Shown here piece by piece: positions 52,557 to 60,869 of a stretch of 64,000 bases of DNA (positions within the stretch are counted from its first letter, which is position 1; the number at the start of each line of letters is the position of its first letter). A program made the translations under genes and the position numbers. Source of the DNA: Planctomycetota bacterium (lineage in GTDB: Bacteria > Planctomycetota > GCA-002687715 > DRQF01). The notes beneath the pieces are model-generated. The model was not told the DNA's origin and searched no databases. It was given only the letters and a program-made list of their open reading frames with translations. The DNA lies in contig JACKGY010000008.1 of NCBI GenBank assembly GCA_020639295.1, positions 186,001-250,000 on the forward strand, in the 5' to 3' direction.

Positions 52557-55550
52557 TCAGAGTCCGGCGAGGAGGGCCTTGTACCACTCGGCCCAGCGGT
52601 TCCTGACCCGCTCGACCTCGGCCGGACTGGAGTCGCGCACGAGGACGCCCAGGGCGTCGCCGCGGATGCGTCCCAGGTGATGGTGCGCGTTCGCCCGCAG
52701 GTACCACTTGTCGCTCTCCAGCGTCTTCAGCAGGAGCGCGATCGACCGCAGGTCGCGCGGATTGCCGTTCAGGTAACCGAGGAGGTTCGCGGAGGGCATG
52801 CCCTGCCCCTCCAGGGCCTTCATGAACCAGGTGGTCTGCTCCTCTTCCTTGTGCTCGTCCCAGAAGGCCCCGTAGGCGACATAGGCCTCCTCCGCGCTGA
52901 TCGCCGGGAACTCCCGACAGGTGATCAGCTCCAGGTACTCCCAGGCCCGGCTGGCCTCGGTCTTGTCGAGGAGCATGCGCAGCAGCTCGGGAACGGTCGC
53001 GGTCACCAGCCGTGGCGCGAGCAGGACCGCGACCTGGCGCCGCAACGCCGGCCGCTCGTCGCCGAGGAAGCGCCCGAGCTCGGCCGCGGCCTGATCGCCG
53101 AAGAGCTCGGCCCCGACCCGGACCAACTCCATGAGCCGATCCTCGTCGCCGACCTCGGCCAGCAGGGCGCGCAGCCGCTGACGCGCCTCGGTCGACTTCG
53201 AGGTGGCGATGACGCCCTGGGCCTCGAGCCGGAGTTCGCGCGGTTCACCCGCGGTCGCGACGGTGAAGACCCGCTCCCAGGCGTCGGCCGAGTCCTTGGC
53301 CGCCAGCGCCCGGACGACGGCCTGCTTCTGCTCGAGCCCACCCTCCGCGAGCCAGGCATCGAGGAGATCGAGGTCGTCGGGCGCCGAGATCCGGCCGTAG
53401 GTCTCGATCAGACGCAGGCGCCGCGGCCCCTCGCAACGACCGATCTCGGCGGCGAGGCCATCGAGCAGGTCGCGGGATGCGCCCTCGGGGAAGGCGAGGC
53501 CCAGGGCCTGCCGCAGCCGCGGATCGGGTTCCGAGAGCAGCTCGATCAACCGGCCGGCGACCTCCGGCTCGGCGCTGCGTCGGGCGAGCGCGACCAGGAG
53601 GACCCCGCCCAGTTCCGGTCGGGTCGCGAGATCGAGTTCGAGGAGTTCGGCGCCGGGCCGCCGCCCGAGGAAGCCGAGGGCCGTGGCGCGCCCCTCGTCG
53701 GAGAAGAGCGGCATCGCCTCGATCACCGCGCGCGTGATCGCGAGCCCCGGCCTCGCCTGCAGGATCTCGAGCAGTTCCTGCGCCCGTTCCGGGCGCAGCT
53801 CGCGCGCCTTCAGCAGGGCGAGGAACCGATCCTCGGCCCCGGCGATCCAGTCGTCGCCCGCTTCCCGCCAGGCGGCCAGGGCCTCGCGACGCGACTGCGG
53901 CGCCAGACCGGGGTAGGCCTCGAGCGCGAGTTCGGCCACGGCGACGACCCGTTCGGTACCCGCCAGGGCCTGGTCGCCGTCGAGCCGGCGACGCTGATCG
54001 AGGAACCAGCCCCGGAAGGCGCCCGCCGCCCGCGCGGAACAGAAGCCCTGCCAGCGCTCCCGGGCGGCGATGCGGAGGACCGTCTGCTCCAGGTCGAGGA
54101 GGTCCGCCGGCGCCGTGCCATAGTGGGAACGACGGAATTCGGCGCCGTCCACCACGACGCTCACGTCGACGAAGTCGCCGCTCCAGCCGGAGTCTCGCTG
54201 CATGCCGCGGCGATCGAAGAAGCCGATCCGCTTCATCGCCTCGGCCAGCTCCTCCATCTGCGCCCGACCGACGTAGATCGGTCGGATGACCTGGTACTGA
54301 TCCGCCGAGGGCTCGCCCATGCGGATGGCGAGGCTGGTGCCCTGGTCGCCCTCGCGACGGTTCCAGCGGAATTGCAGCTGGGCGAGATCGAAGCCGTCGA
54401 GATTGCGCAGCTCGCGGCGCGCGCGGAAGCCCTCGCGGTGCTCCTGCCACCAGGCGAGCCAGCGGTCGCCGTCCTCGCCGAAGGACTCGCCCGAAAGCTC
54501 GGCCGCCTTGCGGAAGCAGAGCTCCTTGACTGCGTTGTAGTCGCGGAAGATCACGCCGCCCGCCGCGGCGCCGAGAAGGACGTCCATGAGGCCGCCGTCG
54601 GCGAAGGCGCGGATCTGGGGATCGGTGGTCCGGCGCGAGACGTTGGCGAAGGCGATGGCGCCGACCACGTTCTCGAACTCGGTGCGCAGATTGAGGAAGA
54701 CGAGGAGCCGCTTCTTCAGGGTCGGGGACTCGTCGAGGAGGATCCGGTTGCTGCGGTCCTCGATCATCACCAGGGCCAGGGTCGCGTAGGCGGCCGGGCG
54801 CAGGGCGCCGTCCAGGGCCAGCGAACGCAGGCGGTCGTGGGTCGCCTGGTCGTCGCGATCGGCGAGCACGTCACGGGCCAGGGCGGCGACGCGGGTGGCC
54901 GGATCGGCCAGGGCGTTCAGGTAGAGATCGGCCGCGACCGACTTGGCGAGGCGCCGGCTGAGCTGCAGGGCCCGCTCCCTCACGGTGGCGTCCTCGTGGC
55001 GCGCGAGGTCGGCGAGGCGCGACTCGAACTCGGCGGCGATCGGCGTGGGCAGGGCCTCGTAGGCCTCCCGGGCCACGCGCGCGTCGGTCGAGCCGAGGAA
55101 GCCGAGGATCTCGGCGGTCGCCTTGACCGGATCGATCTTGACCATGGCGGTGAAGAAGGGACCGGCGCTGATCCGGTTGGCGATGTCCCGCGCGGCCGCT
55201 TGCAGGTCGGGGAAGGCCGACTGCTCACGCAGCTCGCCCAACGCCCAGGCGACGCCGCAGCGGATCCGCCAGTCGTTGTTGCGCAGGTTCTCGATCAACA
55301 GCGGCACGACCCGTCCGCCCTCCAGCACGAGCGCGCGGGCGGCCTCCTGGCCCGGAGCCTCCGGCCAGCGGCTGAGCCGCTCGATCAGCGCCGCGTCACC
55401 GACCGGCTTCTTCGCGTCCTGGGGCGTGGCCGTGGCCGATTCGTCCGCCGCCTTCGGCGGCGCGCCGAAATCCGGACCGTCGCCACCCTGGGCGAGGACC
55501 GTCGTGGCCAGGAAGAGGACGAACAGAAGGGTCGGTTGCAGTCGCGTCAT
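52557..55550 (-). CDS. Large secreted HEAT-repeat protein
   Basis: A 997-aa exported protein. The signal peptide (LLFVLFLATTVLA|QGG) is followed by a series of HEAT/ARM-type helical repeats. Examples: LVLEGGRVVPLLIENLRNNDWRIRCGVAWALGEL-type segment (about 75-108), RDVLADRDDQATHDRLRSLA, and ELLDKTEASRAWEYLELIT-like repeats to the C-terminus, where DLRSIALLLKTLESDKWYLR recurs. A middle non-repeat section (about 380-500, with VIRPIYVGRAQMEELAEAM) breaks the series. HEAT solenoids bind proteins or carbohydrates; the partner is unknown. It is convergent with rho and similar in style to the left-edge gene. Confidence 0.8.
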   Translation of the reverse strand: MTRLQPTLLFVLFLATTVLAQGGDGPDFGAPPKAADESATATPQDAKKPVGDAALIERLSRWPEAPGQEAARALVLEGGRVVPLLIENLRNNDWRIRCGVAWALGELREQSAFPDLQAAARDIANRISAGPFFTAMVKIDPVKATAEILGFLGSTDARVAREAYEALPTPIAAEFESRLADLARHEDATVRERALQLSRRLAKSVAADLYLNALADPATRVAALARDVLADRDDQATHDRLRSLALDGALRPAAYATLALVMIEDRSNRILLDESPTLKKRLLVFLNLRTEFENVVGAIAFANVSRRTTDPQIRAFADGGLMDVLLGAAAGGVIFRDYNAVKELCFRKAAELSGESFGEDGDRWLAWWQEHREGFRARRELRNLDGFDLAQLQFRWNRREGDQGTSLAIRMGEPSADQYQVIRPIYVGRAQMEELAEAMKRIGFFDRRGMQRDSGWSGDFVDVSVVVDGAEFRRSHYGTAPADLLDLEQTVLRIAARERWQGFCSARAAGAFRGWFLDQRRRLDGDQALAGTERVVAVAELALEAYPGLAPQSRREALAAWREAGDDWIAGAEDRFLALLKARELRPERAQELLEILQARPGLAITRAVIEAMPLFSDEGRATALGFLGRRPGAELLELDLATRPELGGVLLVALARRSAEPEVAGRLIELLSEPDPRLRQALGLAFPEGASRDLLDGLAAEIGRCEGPRRLRLIETYGRISAPDDLDLLDAWLAEGGLEQKQAVVRALAAKDSADAWERVFTVATAGEPRELRLEAQGVIATSKSTEARQRLRALLAEVGDEDRLMELVRVGAELFGDQAAAELGRFLGDERPALRRQVAVLLAPRLVTATVPELLRMLLDKTEASRAWEYLELITCREFPAISAEEAYVAYGAFWDEHKEEEQTTWFMKALEGQGMPSANLLGYLNGNPRDLRSIALLLKTLESDKWYLRANAHHHLGRIRGDALGVLVRDSSPAEVERVRNRWAEWYKALLAGL

Positions 55551-55674
55551 CGCGGCGCTCCTCGATGGTCACCGGAGGGCCGAGTGTAGCGATCGAGGGC
55601 ACCGGAAACGAGCAGGGAAGCCGGCTTTCACCGCCTTCCCTGACCGGTCGGGGATTCGAAACCGGACCCGATCC

Positions 55675-56205
55675 TCAGTCGTGATAGGTCACGACCTTGA
55701 GGTCTCCCAGCGCGTTCGGCTGCATGACCAGGTAGTAGGCGCGCTGGTCCTGCTTCTTGGTCTCGTCGTCGACGTGGTAGCAGCAGACCAGAACGCCACC
55801 TTCGCGGAAGTTGATCTTCTTGGCCTGCTTCCGGGCCTCGTCGGGATCGTAGGAATTGCCCCGGATCTCGCCGCCCTCGACGAAGGTCTCGTAGGTGATC
55901 TGCTCGGTCAGGCGGGCCGAGTCGATCTTGCGGAACATCTCGCTCCAGCGCTTGGCGATGATCTTGCGGAACTCGGCCTCGTTGTGCGCCTGCAGGTCGG
56001 TGTCGTCGAAGGTGAAGGGGTAGTCCACCAGGTGCACCAGCTCGTCGACGTCGCGCTTGATCATCGCGTTGTGGAATTCCTTGGCGCGATTGCGTGCCTT
56101 CTGCAGGACCTCGGTCTCGTCGCGGGAACAGCCGGCCACGATGCTCAGGACGAGCCCGAGGACGACGAGAACGAGGGCGGGCCTCGCGGGCTTCGGAAAC
56201 TGCAT
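55675..56205 (-). CDS. Small lipoprotein, possible NTF2/SnoaL-like fold
   Basis: A 176-aa protein. The lipobox is VLSIVAGC (Cys lipidation near residue 25), so it is membrane-attached. The mature part NRAKEFHNAMIKRDVDELVHLVDYPFTFDD resembles the start of DUF4440/SnoaL-type domains, which form an alpha+beta cone, but no catalytic residues are recognised. ATG 56205 overlaps the recG stop as TGATG, with GGAGG within the end of recG, so it is coupled. Two adjacent cysteines (VLVCCYHVDDE) lie near the C-terminus. Confidence 0.75.
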   Translation of the reverse strand: MQFPKPARPALVLVVLGLVLSIVAGCSRDETEVLQKARNRAKEFHNAMIKRDVDELVHLVDYPFTFDDTDLQAHNEAEFRKIIAKRWSEMFRKIDSARLTEQITYETFVEGGEIRGNSYDPDEARKQAKKINFREGGVLVCCYHVDDETKKQDQRAYYLVMQPNALGDLKVVTYHD

Positions 56206-58271
56206 CAACCTGCCTCCATGAACTCCCGGGAACGCCCGCGGTGCCGGCGGACGAAGCCCGCCAGCGTCGCCACCAGCCCTTCGACGTCGGCGCCGGCGGC
56301 GATCAGCTCGCGGGCGTCGGCGAAGGCCTCGATCAGGAGGCCCTCGTCGTCGATCAGGCGCATGGCCGGCATCAGGCCGTGCTGCCGGAGTCCCATCATG
56401 TCCCCGGGCCCTCTCAATTCAAGATCGCGTTCGGCCACCACGAAGCCGTCCTCGGTCTCCTCGAGGAGGCCGAGACGATCCGATTCCGCCGCCTTGCGCG
56501 TGGCCACCAGAAGATCGCAATGACCGCGTTCACCACCCCGCCCCACCCGGCCCCTGAGCTGATGGAGCTGGGCCAGACCGAAACGACCGGCGCCGACGAT
56601 GATGATCCGCCGGGCGTCGGGGACGTCGACGCCGACCTCGATGACCGTGGTGGCGAACAACACGCGGACGTCGCCGCGGCGGAAGGCTTCCAGGTTTCTG
56701 ATCTTCTCCTCGTCGTCCATCTGGCCATGGAGGGCGGCGACCGGAATGCCGCGAAAGTGCCGCCGGGCGATCTGCCGACCGTGGCGGAACAGCGAGGGGA
56801 TCGATTCCTCCTCGCTGTCGATCGCCGGGAACACCACGTAGCAGCGGGCGCCGGCCCGCGCCTCGGCCGCGACGGCGCCCCAGTCGTAGGGCCCGTCGAT
56901 CTCACGGCTGTGGATCCTGGTGGCGACGCCCTTGCGGCCGGGCGGTCGCTCGTCGAGGACGGAGAGATCGAGGTCCGAGCAGACGGTGAGCGCCAGGCTG
57001 CGCGGGATCGGCGTCGCGCTCATGGCGAGGAGATGCGGCGCGCGGCCCTTGCGGATCAGCTTGAGGCGCTGCATGACGCCGAAGCGATGCTGCTCGTCGA
57101 CGATCACGAGCCCGAGCGCCGCGAAGTCGAGACGTTCGGCGAAGAGGGCCTGCGTGCCGACGGCGACCGCGACCTCGCCGCGGGCCAGCCCGAGACCGAG
57201 GGCGCGCTTCTCGGCCCGAGGCAGTCGGCCCAGGACCAGCGCGGAGACCAGGCCGTAGGCCTGGAGCCGTTCCGCGACCTGGGCCTGGAGCTGCCGGGCC
57301 AGGACCTCGGTGGGGGCCATCAGCGCGACCTGGTGGCCCGCGAGGGCGGCGGCCGCCGCGGCGGCGACGGCGACCGCGGTCTTGCCGCTGCCGACGTCGC
57401 CCTGGAGGAGCCGCCGCATCGGTCGTGGCCGGGCCAGGTCGGCGAGAATCTCCTCCAGCGCCCGGTCCTGGGCCGCGGTGAAACGAAAGGGGAAGCCGGC
57501 GCGCAGGCCGGCCTCGCGCCCGGCGTCTCGCGGGATCGCGGTGGCGAGCGCCGCGGTCCGCTCCCCGCGCGCCGATTCGACCCGCAGGCCGGCGACCAGG
57601 CAGGCGTTGTAGCGCAGCCGGCGCTCGGCCACCGCGAGCTGGTCGAGATCAGCGGGCCCATGGGCGGCGCGGATCGCCTCGGCGAGCGGCAGCAGACCGC
57701 GTCGCCGACGCAGACCCTCGGGCAGCGCGTCATCGAGTCCGGCCAGTCCGACCGCGAGTGCCTCACGGACCAGGGCCTGGACCTGTCCCGGCTTCAGACC
57801 GTCGAGCAGGCCGTAGTCGACCAGGACACTCGGTTCGTCCCCGGGGTCCTCGGCGTCGGCCAGGGGCCGGTGATGGAGCGGGACCAAGGTGGGCGGTTCG
57901 GTCTCGGCGAGCCGCCCGCTGGCGAGGATGCGATCGCCCCGCTGGTAGCGGTCGCGCAGGAAGCCCTGATTGAACAGCTCGAGCCGGAGGCTGCGCCCCG
58001 CGACCCGGAGATCGAGCTGGAGATGCCCAGGGCCCCGCCGCCGCGAACGCTGCCGGCGCAGGGAGCGGATCTCGCCGACGACGGTCACGATCTCGCCCGG
58101 GAGCCAGGCCTCCGGCGACATCGGCGGCGGCAGGACGCGATAGCGGCGCGGCAGGAAGGCCAGCAGGTCGGCGACGGTGGCGATGCCCTGGGCCAAGAGC
58201 CGCTCGGCCCGGATCGGCCCGACCCCCTTGAGTTCGCGGATCGGCAGCTGAGGGCCCCGCGTCTCGGTCAT
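56205..58271 (-). CDS. recG: ATP-dependent DNA helicase RecG
   Basis: Superfamily 2 helicase that reverses stalled replication forks, 688 aa. The N-terminal wedge domain (PIRELKGVGPIRAERLLAQG) precedes the helicase core: Walker A LLQGDVGSGKTAVAVAAA, DEAD-type box IVDEQHRFGVMQRLKLI, SATPIPRSLALTV, and the C-terminal motifs GVDVPDARRIIIVGAGRFGL, QLHQLRGRVGRG. The terminal TRG motif follows (RFxGPGDMMG as RDLELRGPGDMMGLRQHG). ATG overlaps the upstream DUF1858-like gene by 4 nt (ATGA). Confidence 0.95.
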   Translation of the reverse strand: MTETRGPQLPIRELKGVGPIRAERLLAQGIATVADLLAFLPRRYRVLPPPMSPEAWLPGEIVTVVGEIRSLRRQRSRRRGPGHLQLDLRVAGRSLRLELFNQGFLRDRYQRGDRILASGRLAETEPPTLVPLHHRPLADAEDPGDEPSVLVDYGLLDGLKPGQVQALVREALAVGLAGLDDALPEGLRRRRGLLPLAEAIRAAHGPADLDQLAVAERRLRYNACLVAGLRVESARGERTAALATAIPRDAGREAGLRAGFPFRFTAAQDRALEEILADLARPRPMRRLLQGDVGSGKTAVAVAAAAAAALAGHQVALMAPTEVLARQLQAQVAERLQAYGLVSALVLGRLPRAEKRALGLGLARGEVAVAVGTQALFAERLDFAALGLVIVDEQHRFGVMQRLKLIRKGRAPHLLAMSATPIPRSLALTVCSDLDLSVLDERPPGRKGVATRIHSREIDGPYDWGAVAAEARAGARCYVVFPAIDSEEESIPSLFRHGRQIARRHFRGIPVAALHGQMDDEEKIRNLEAFRRGDVRVLFATTVIEVGVDVPDARRIIIVGAGRFGLAQLHQLRGRVGRGGERGHCDLLVATRKAAESDRLGLLEETEDGFVVAERDLELRGPGDMMGLRQHGLMPAMRLIDDEGLLIEAFADARELIAAGADVEGLVATLAGFVRRHRGRSREFMEAG

Positions 58272-58492
58272 CGCGGGCCGCGCCGCGGCGGGCGCGGAGG
58301 CGAGGCCTCGGCACGCAGTCGCTCGAGCACGACCTCGACCTCGATGCCGTGCGGACGGAGGCCCTCGGCGAGGGTCTCGCTCCAGGCGACCACGCAGCGA
58401 TGGCAGGGCAGCCCGAAGGACTCGAGCACCGCCTGGGCGCGCGGATGGGCATCGACGACGTCGGCCACGATCATGTCGGCGTGGTAGTCCAT
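58268..58492 (-). CDS. DUF1858-like small CxxC protein
   Basis: A 74-aa gene. The core IVADVVDAHPRAQAVLESFGLPCHRCVVA (about 8-36) with GLPCHRC is the DUF1858/hybrid-cluster-associated pattern of small proteins with an N-terminal DHPQ-like helix and a CxxC. Its molecular role is unknown; the CxxC might bind metal or be redox active. The start is ATG 58492, without an obvious ribosome-binding site. It overlaps recG by ATGA. It may be regulated with recG. Confidence 0.7.
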   Translation of the reverse strand: MDYHADMIVADVVDAHPRAQAVLESFGLPCHRCVVAWSETLAEGLRPHGIEVEVVLERLRAEASPPRPPRRGPR

Positions 58493-58563
58493 GGTGGCGG
58501 AATGATAGCAGCCCTGGGGACGGGTCGTCAGGGCTTCTTCCCTGCCGCCGGTCCCGGACCTTC

Positions 58564-58572
58564 TGCTATGAT
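58564..58572 (+). promoter_or_regulatory. Extended -10 promoter of the SUMF1-fold gene
   Basis: TGCTATGAT matches an extended -10 (TGnTATAAT) 33 nt before the GTG start at 58605; no clear -35 element is seen. Confidence 0.45.
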
Positions 58573-58604
58573 CCGGGCCCCAACGGGAACGATAGGAGAG
58601 ACTC

Positions 58605-59978
58605 GTGGATCCGATTCGCCGCCGCCTGCCCCTCGCCCTCCTCGCACTCGCCCTGGTCGCGTCGATGGCCATGGCCCAGCCCATCCTCGACGCCAAGACC
58701 GTGAAGGCGATCGCCCAGAAGGAACAGGAGATCGCGCGGGCGCGCAGCGAGGCCGACGAGGCCAACCGCCGCCTCCAGGACGACTACGCCCGCCTCGGCG
58801 AGATGTTCGAGATGCTGAAGAGCGGCCGCGATACCGGGGCCCTTCGCGACCTGGCGCGCGTGCTCGAGGAGCCGGTGAAGGACGGCAACGAGGCCGGCAT
58901 CAGCAGCAGCAAGGGCAAGCGCGCGCTGAAGCGCAATCTGGCCCGCGAGCTGGCCAAGACCGAACACGAGCTGGTCGTCGCCTATCGCCCGGGTCTCGGC
59001 GCGGCGATCGAGGCGGCGCTCGACGACCTGACCTCGGCCGGGAACAAGTCGATCACGGCGGATCAGCTGGCCGGCGCGGCGGTCACCAGGCTGATCCCGC
59101 CGGAGACGCCCTTCTGGAAGCACTGGAACGAGCAGCTGATGAACGCGGCGCCCGCCCACGACGACTACGTCAGGGCGCGCAAGGAGCTGGATCGCCTCGA
59201 GAGCGCGCTGCTGATCCTCAAGGATCCGAAGGCGCGCTTCAGCGTCGGCGCCCCGGCCGGCATGGCCCTGATCGAAGGCGGGGCGATCACCGTCGAGTCG
59301 ACCTACGGTTTCGAGGCCGACCGTCGCAAGGCGCGGACCAAGGACTTCTACATCGACCTGCACGAGGTCACGCACGGCGACTACTGGGGCAAGTTCTGGA
59401 TCCACCTCGACGACAAGATCCTGAAGCAGACCTTCATGCCGATGGTGAAGGACAAGGACCGCGAATTCCCGGCCTGGATCCAGGACCTGGAGACCGGCGA
59501 GTATGCCCCCCTGCCCGAGATGATGGACCTGCCGGTCACCGGCATCGACGCCGCCGCCGCCCTCGCCTTCGCCCGTTCCCAGGGCAAGCGGCTGCCGACC
59601 GAGGCCGAGTGGCTCGCGGCCGCCACGGCGACACCGGGCAAGTGCAGCGAGTTCCCCTGGGGCGAGGACTACCGCGAGGGCCTGGCCAACGACGCGAAGG
59701 CCGGCAACGGCAAGGCGGTGCCGGTCGCGGGCTTCCTCGAGGGCCGCAGCTTCCACGGCATCCACGATTGTGCCGGCAACGTCAAGGAATGGACCTTCAC
59801 CACGGTCGAGGGCAAGGACGTCGAAGATGAGATCCCGGACGGCTGCACCCTGGCGATCCGGGGCGGCAGCTTCGAGAGTTCGGCGACCGGAGTCAGCCTC
59901 AAGTGGCGCTGGAACTACCCGGCGCGAAACACCCGCGAGAACGACCTCGGGTTCCGCTGCGCCCGCGACCTGAAGTAG
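58605..59978 (+). CDS. Secreted SUMF1/FGE-fold protein lacking the FGE cysteine pair
   Basis: A 457-aa protein starting with GTG behind AGGAG (58605). The signal peptide ends AMA|QPIL. A coiled-coil region (about 30-210) is followed by a C-terminal sulfatase-modifying-factor (FGE-sulfatase) domain: GMALIEGGAITVESTYGFEA, FYIDLHEVTHGDYWGKF, RLPTEAEWLAAATA, FPWGEDYREGLAND, NVKEWTFTT and RGGSFESSATG, ending DLGFRCARD. Aerobic formylglycine-generating enzymes use a Cys pair in the region after RGGSF; here that region is SFESSATGVSLKW, with no Cys. Formylglycine-generating activity is therefore unlikely; a scaffold or other role is more probable. Confidence 0.85.
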   Translation: MDPIRRRLPLALLALALVASMAMAQPILDAKTVKAIAQKEQEIARARSEADEANRRLQDDYARLGEMFEMLKSGRDTGALRDLARVLEEPVKDGNEAGISSSKGKRALKRNLARELAKTEHELVVAYRPGLGAAIEAALDDLTSAGNKSITADQLAGAAVTRLIPPETPFWKHWNEQLMNAAPAHDDYVRARKELDRLESALLILKDPKARFSVGAPAGMALIEGGAITVESTYGFEADRRKARTKDFYIDLHEVTHGDYWGKFWIHLDDKILKQTFMPMVKDKDREFPAWIQDLETGEYAPLPEMMDLPVTGIDAAAALAFARSQGKRLPTEAEWLAAATATPGKCSEFPWGEDYREGLANDAKAGNGKAVPVAGFLEGRSFHGIHDCAGNVKEWTFTTVEGKDVEDEIPDGCTLAIRGGSFESSATGVSLKWRWNYPARNTRENDLGFRCARDLK

Positions 59979-59999
59979 GTTCCCTCGCCGTGCAAACGA

Positions 60000-60030
60000 A
60001 AGGGCCGCGATCCGGTGGATCGCGGCCCTT
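60000..60030. terminator. Strong terminator between convergent genes
   Basis: AAGGGCCGCGATCC with its perfect complement and loop GGT: a 14-bp stem 22 nt past the SUMF1-fold gene, followed by CTCGTTTCG on the plus strand; it also works for the XRE-cupin gene on the minus strand. Confidence 0.8.
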
Positions 60031-60053
60031 CTCGTTTCGCTTCGGCTCGACGA

Positions 60054-60647
60054 TCAGCTCGTCGAGTGCGAGATCACGATGAAGCTGGAATCCTCGAGAG
60101 CACGGTAGTGCCGATCGTAGATACGATCGTACTGCAAGGACTCGCCGGCCCGCAGCTTGTGGCTCTCGCCGTTGATCAGCACCTCCATGCAGCCGCTCTG
60201 CACCACGAGGTTCTCGAACTGCTGGTTGCGCATGTCCAGTTCGTCGGCCTCGGCCCCGCCACGGGCGGTCCCGTAGGCGACGTTGAGCCCGTCGAAGGAG
60301 AAGCTGAGCAGCTCGAAATCGCCGGCGCGGTAGGGGTGTCCTTCGCGCAGCTCGGCCTCGCGACGTTCGGCCATGGCCACCAGGTTGTAGGTGGTGATGC
60401 CCAGACCGGCCGCGATCTTGTCGAGGGTCTCCAGGTTCGGCTTGATGAGGTTGGTCTCGATCCGCGAGATGGGCGCGTAGCTGAGCCCACAGAGCTTGGC
60501 GAATTTCTCGATCGTCAGGCCCTTCTTCTGGCGAAGGACCCGGATGACCGAGAAATCGTACTTGCGACGAACCTCCGCCTCACGCTGGGCGCGGGTCCGC
60601 CTCGAACTCGTCTCGCGGACTGGATTCGTGCTCCCTTCGTCCGCCAT
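60054..60647 (-). CDS. XRE-family regulator with cupin sensor domain
   Basis: A 197-aa transcription factor. The N-terminal HTH_3-type domain is at about 30-88: SVIRVLRQKKGLTIEKFAKL, GLSYAPISRIETNLIKPNLE, TLDKIAAGLGITTYNL. The C-terminal cupin (about 105-190) includes LNVAYGTARGGAE, NLVVQSGCMEVLINGESHKL and LQYDRIYDRHYRAL. Cupin sensor histidines for metal are partly missing (ESHKLRAGESLQYD). The start at ATG 60647 has GGAGGA 7-9 nt upstream. The 220 bp before it is AT-richer than the rest and contains an inverted repeat over a promoter, suggesting autoregulation. Ligand unknown. Confidence 0.85.
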   Translation of the reverse strand: MADEGSTNPVRETSSRRTRAQREAEVRRKYDFSVIRVLRQKKGLTIEKFAKLCGLSYAPISRIETNLIKPNLETLDKIAAGLGITTYNLVAMAERREAELREGHPYRAGDFELLSFSFDGLNVAYGTARGGAEADELDMRNQQFENLVVQSGCMEVLINGESHKLRAGESLQYDRIYDRHYRALEDSSFIVISHSTS

Positions 60648-60731
60648 GTCGTCTCCTCCTTCGGGATCACCTGGGCCGGGTTTCCCTCGGCCGACCGCTC
60701 GGGTCGGTGTCCACTTGCCCCAAGTGATTTG

Positions 60732-60772
60732 TTGACAATTGTATAGCTCGACATGCCCCGCGCAACTGTCAA
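60732..60772 (-). promoter_or_regulatory. Inverted repeat and promoter upstream of the XRE-cupin gene
   Basis: TTGACAATTG (60732-60741) and CAACTGTCAA (60763-60772) form a nearly perfect 10-bp inverted repeat, centres 31 bp apart, about three helical turns. On the minus strand the TTGACA at 60767-60772 can serve as a -35 with TATACA or AGCTAT as -10; spacing (21 or 18) is imperfect. A repressor operator for the XRE-cupin protein is inferred. Confidence 0.45.
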
Positions 60773-60869
60773 GGACAGGATATAGGATGGCATAGGCCGC
60801 ATACAACTAGAAAAAAATCTCAGGGAGGGACACGGGCCCGTCGCGGCCCGGCGTCCCGGTGCTCGGAGG

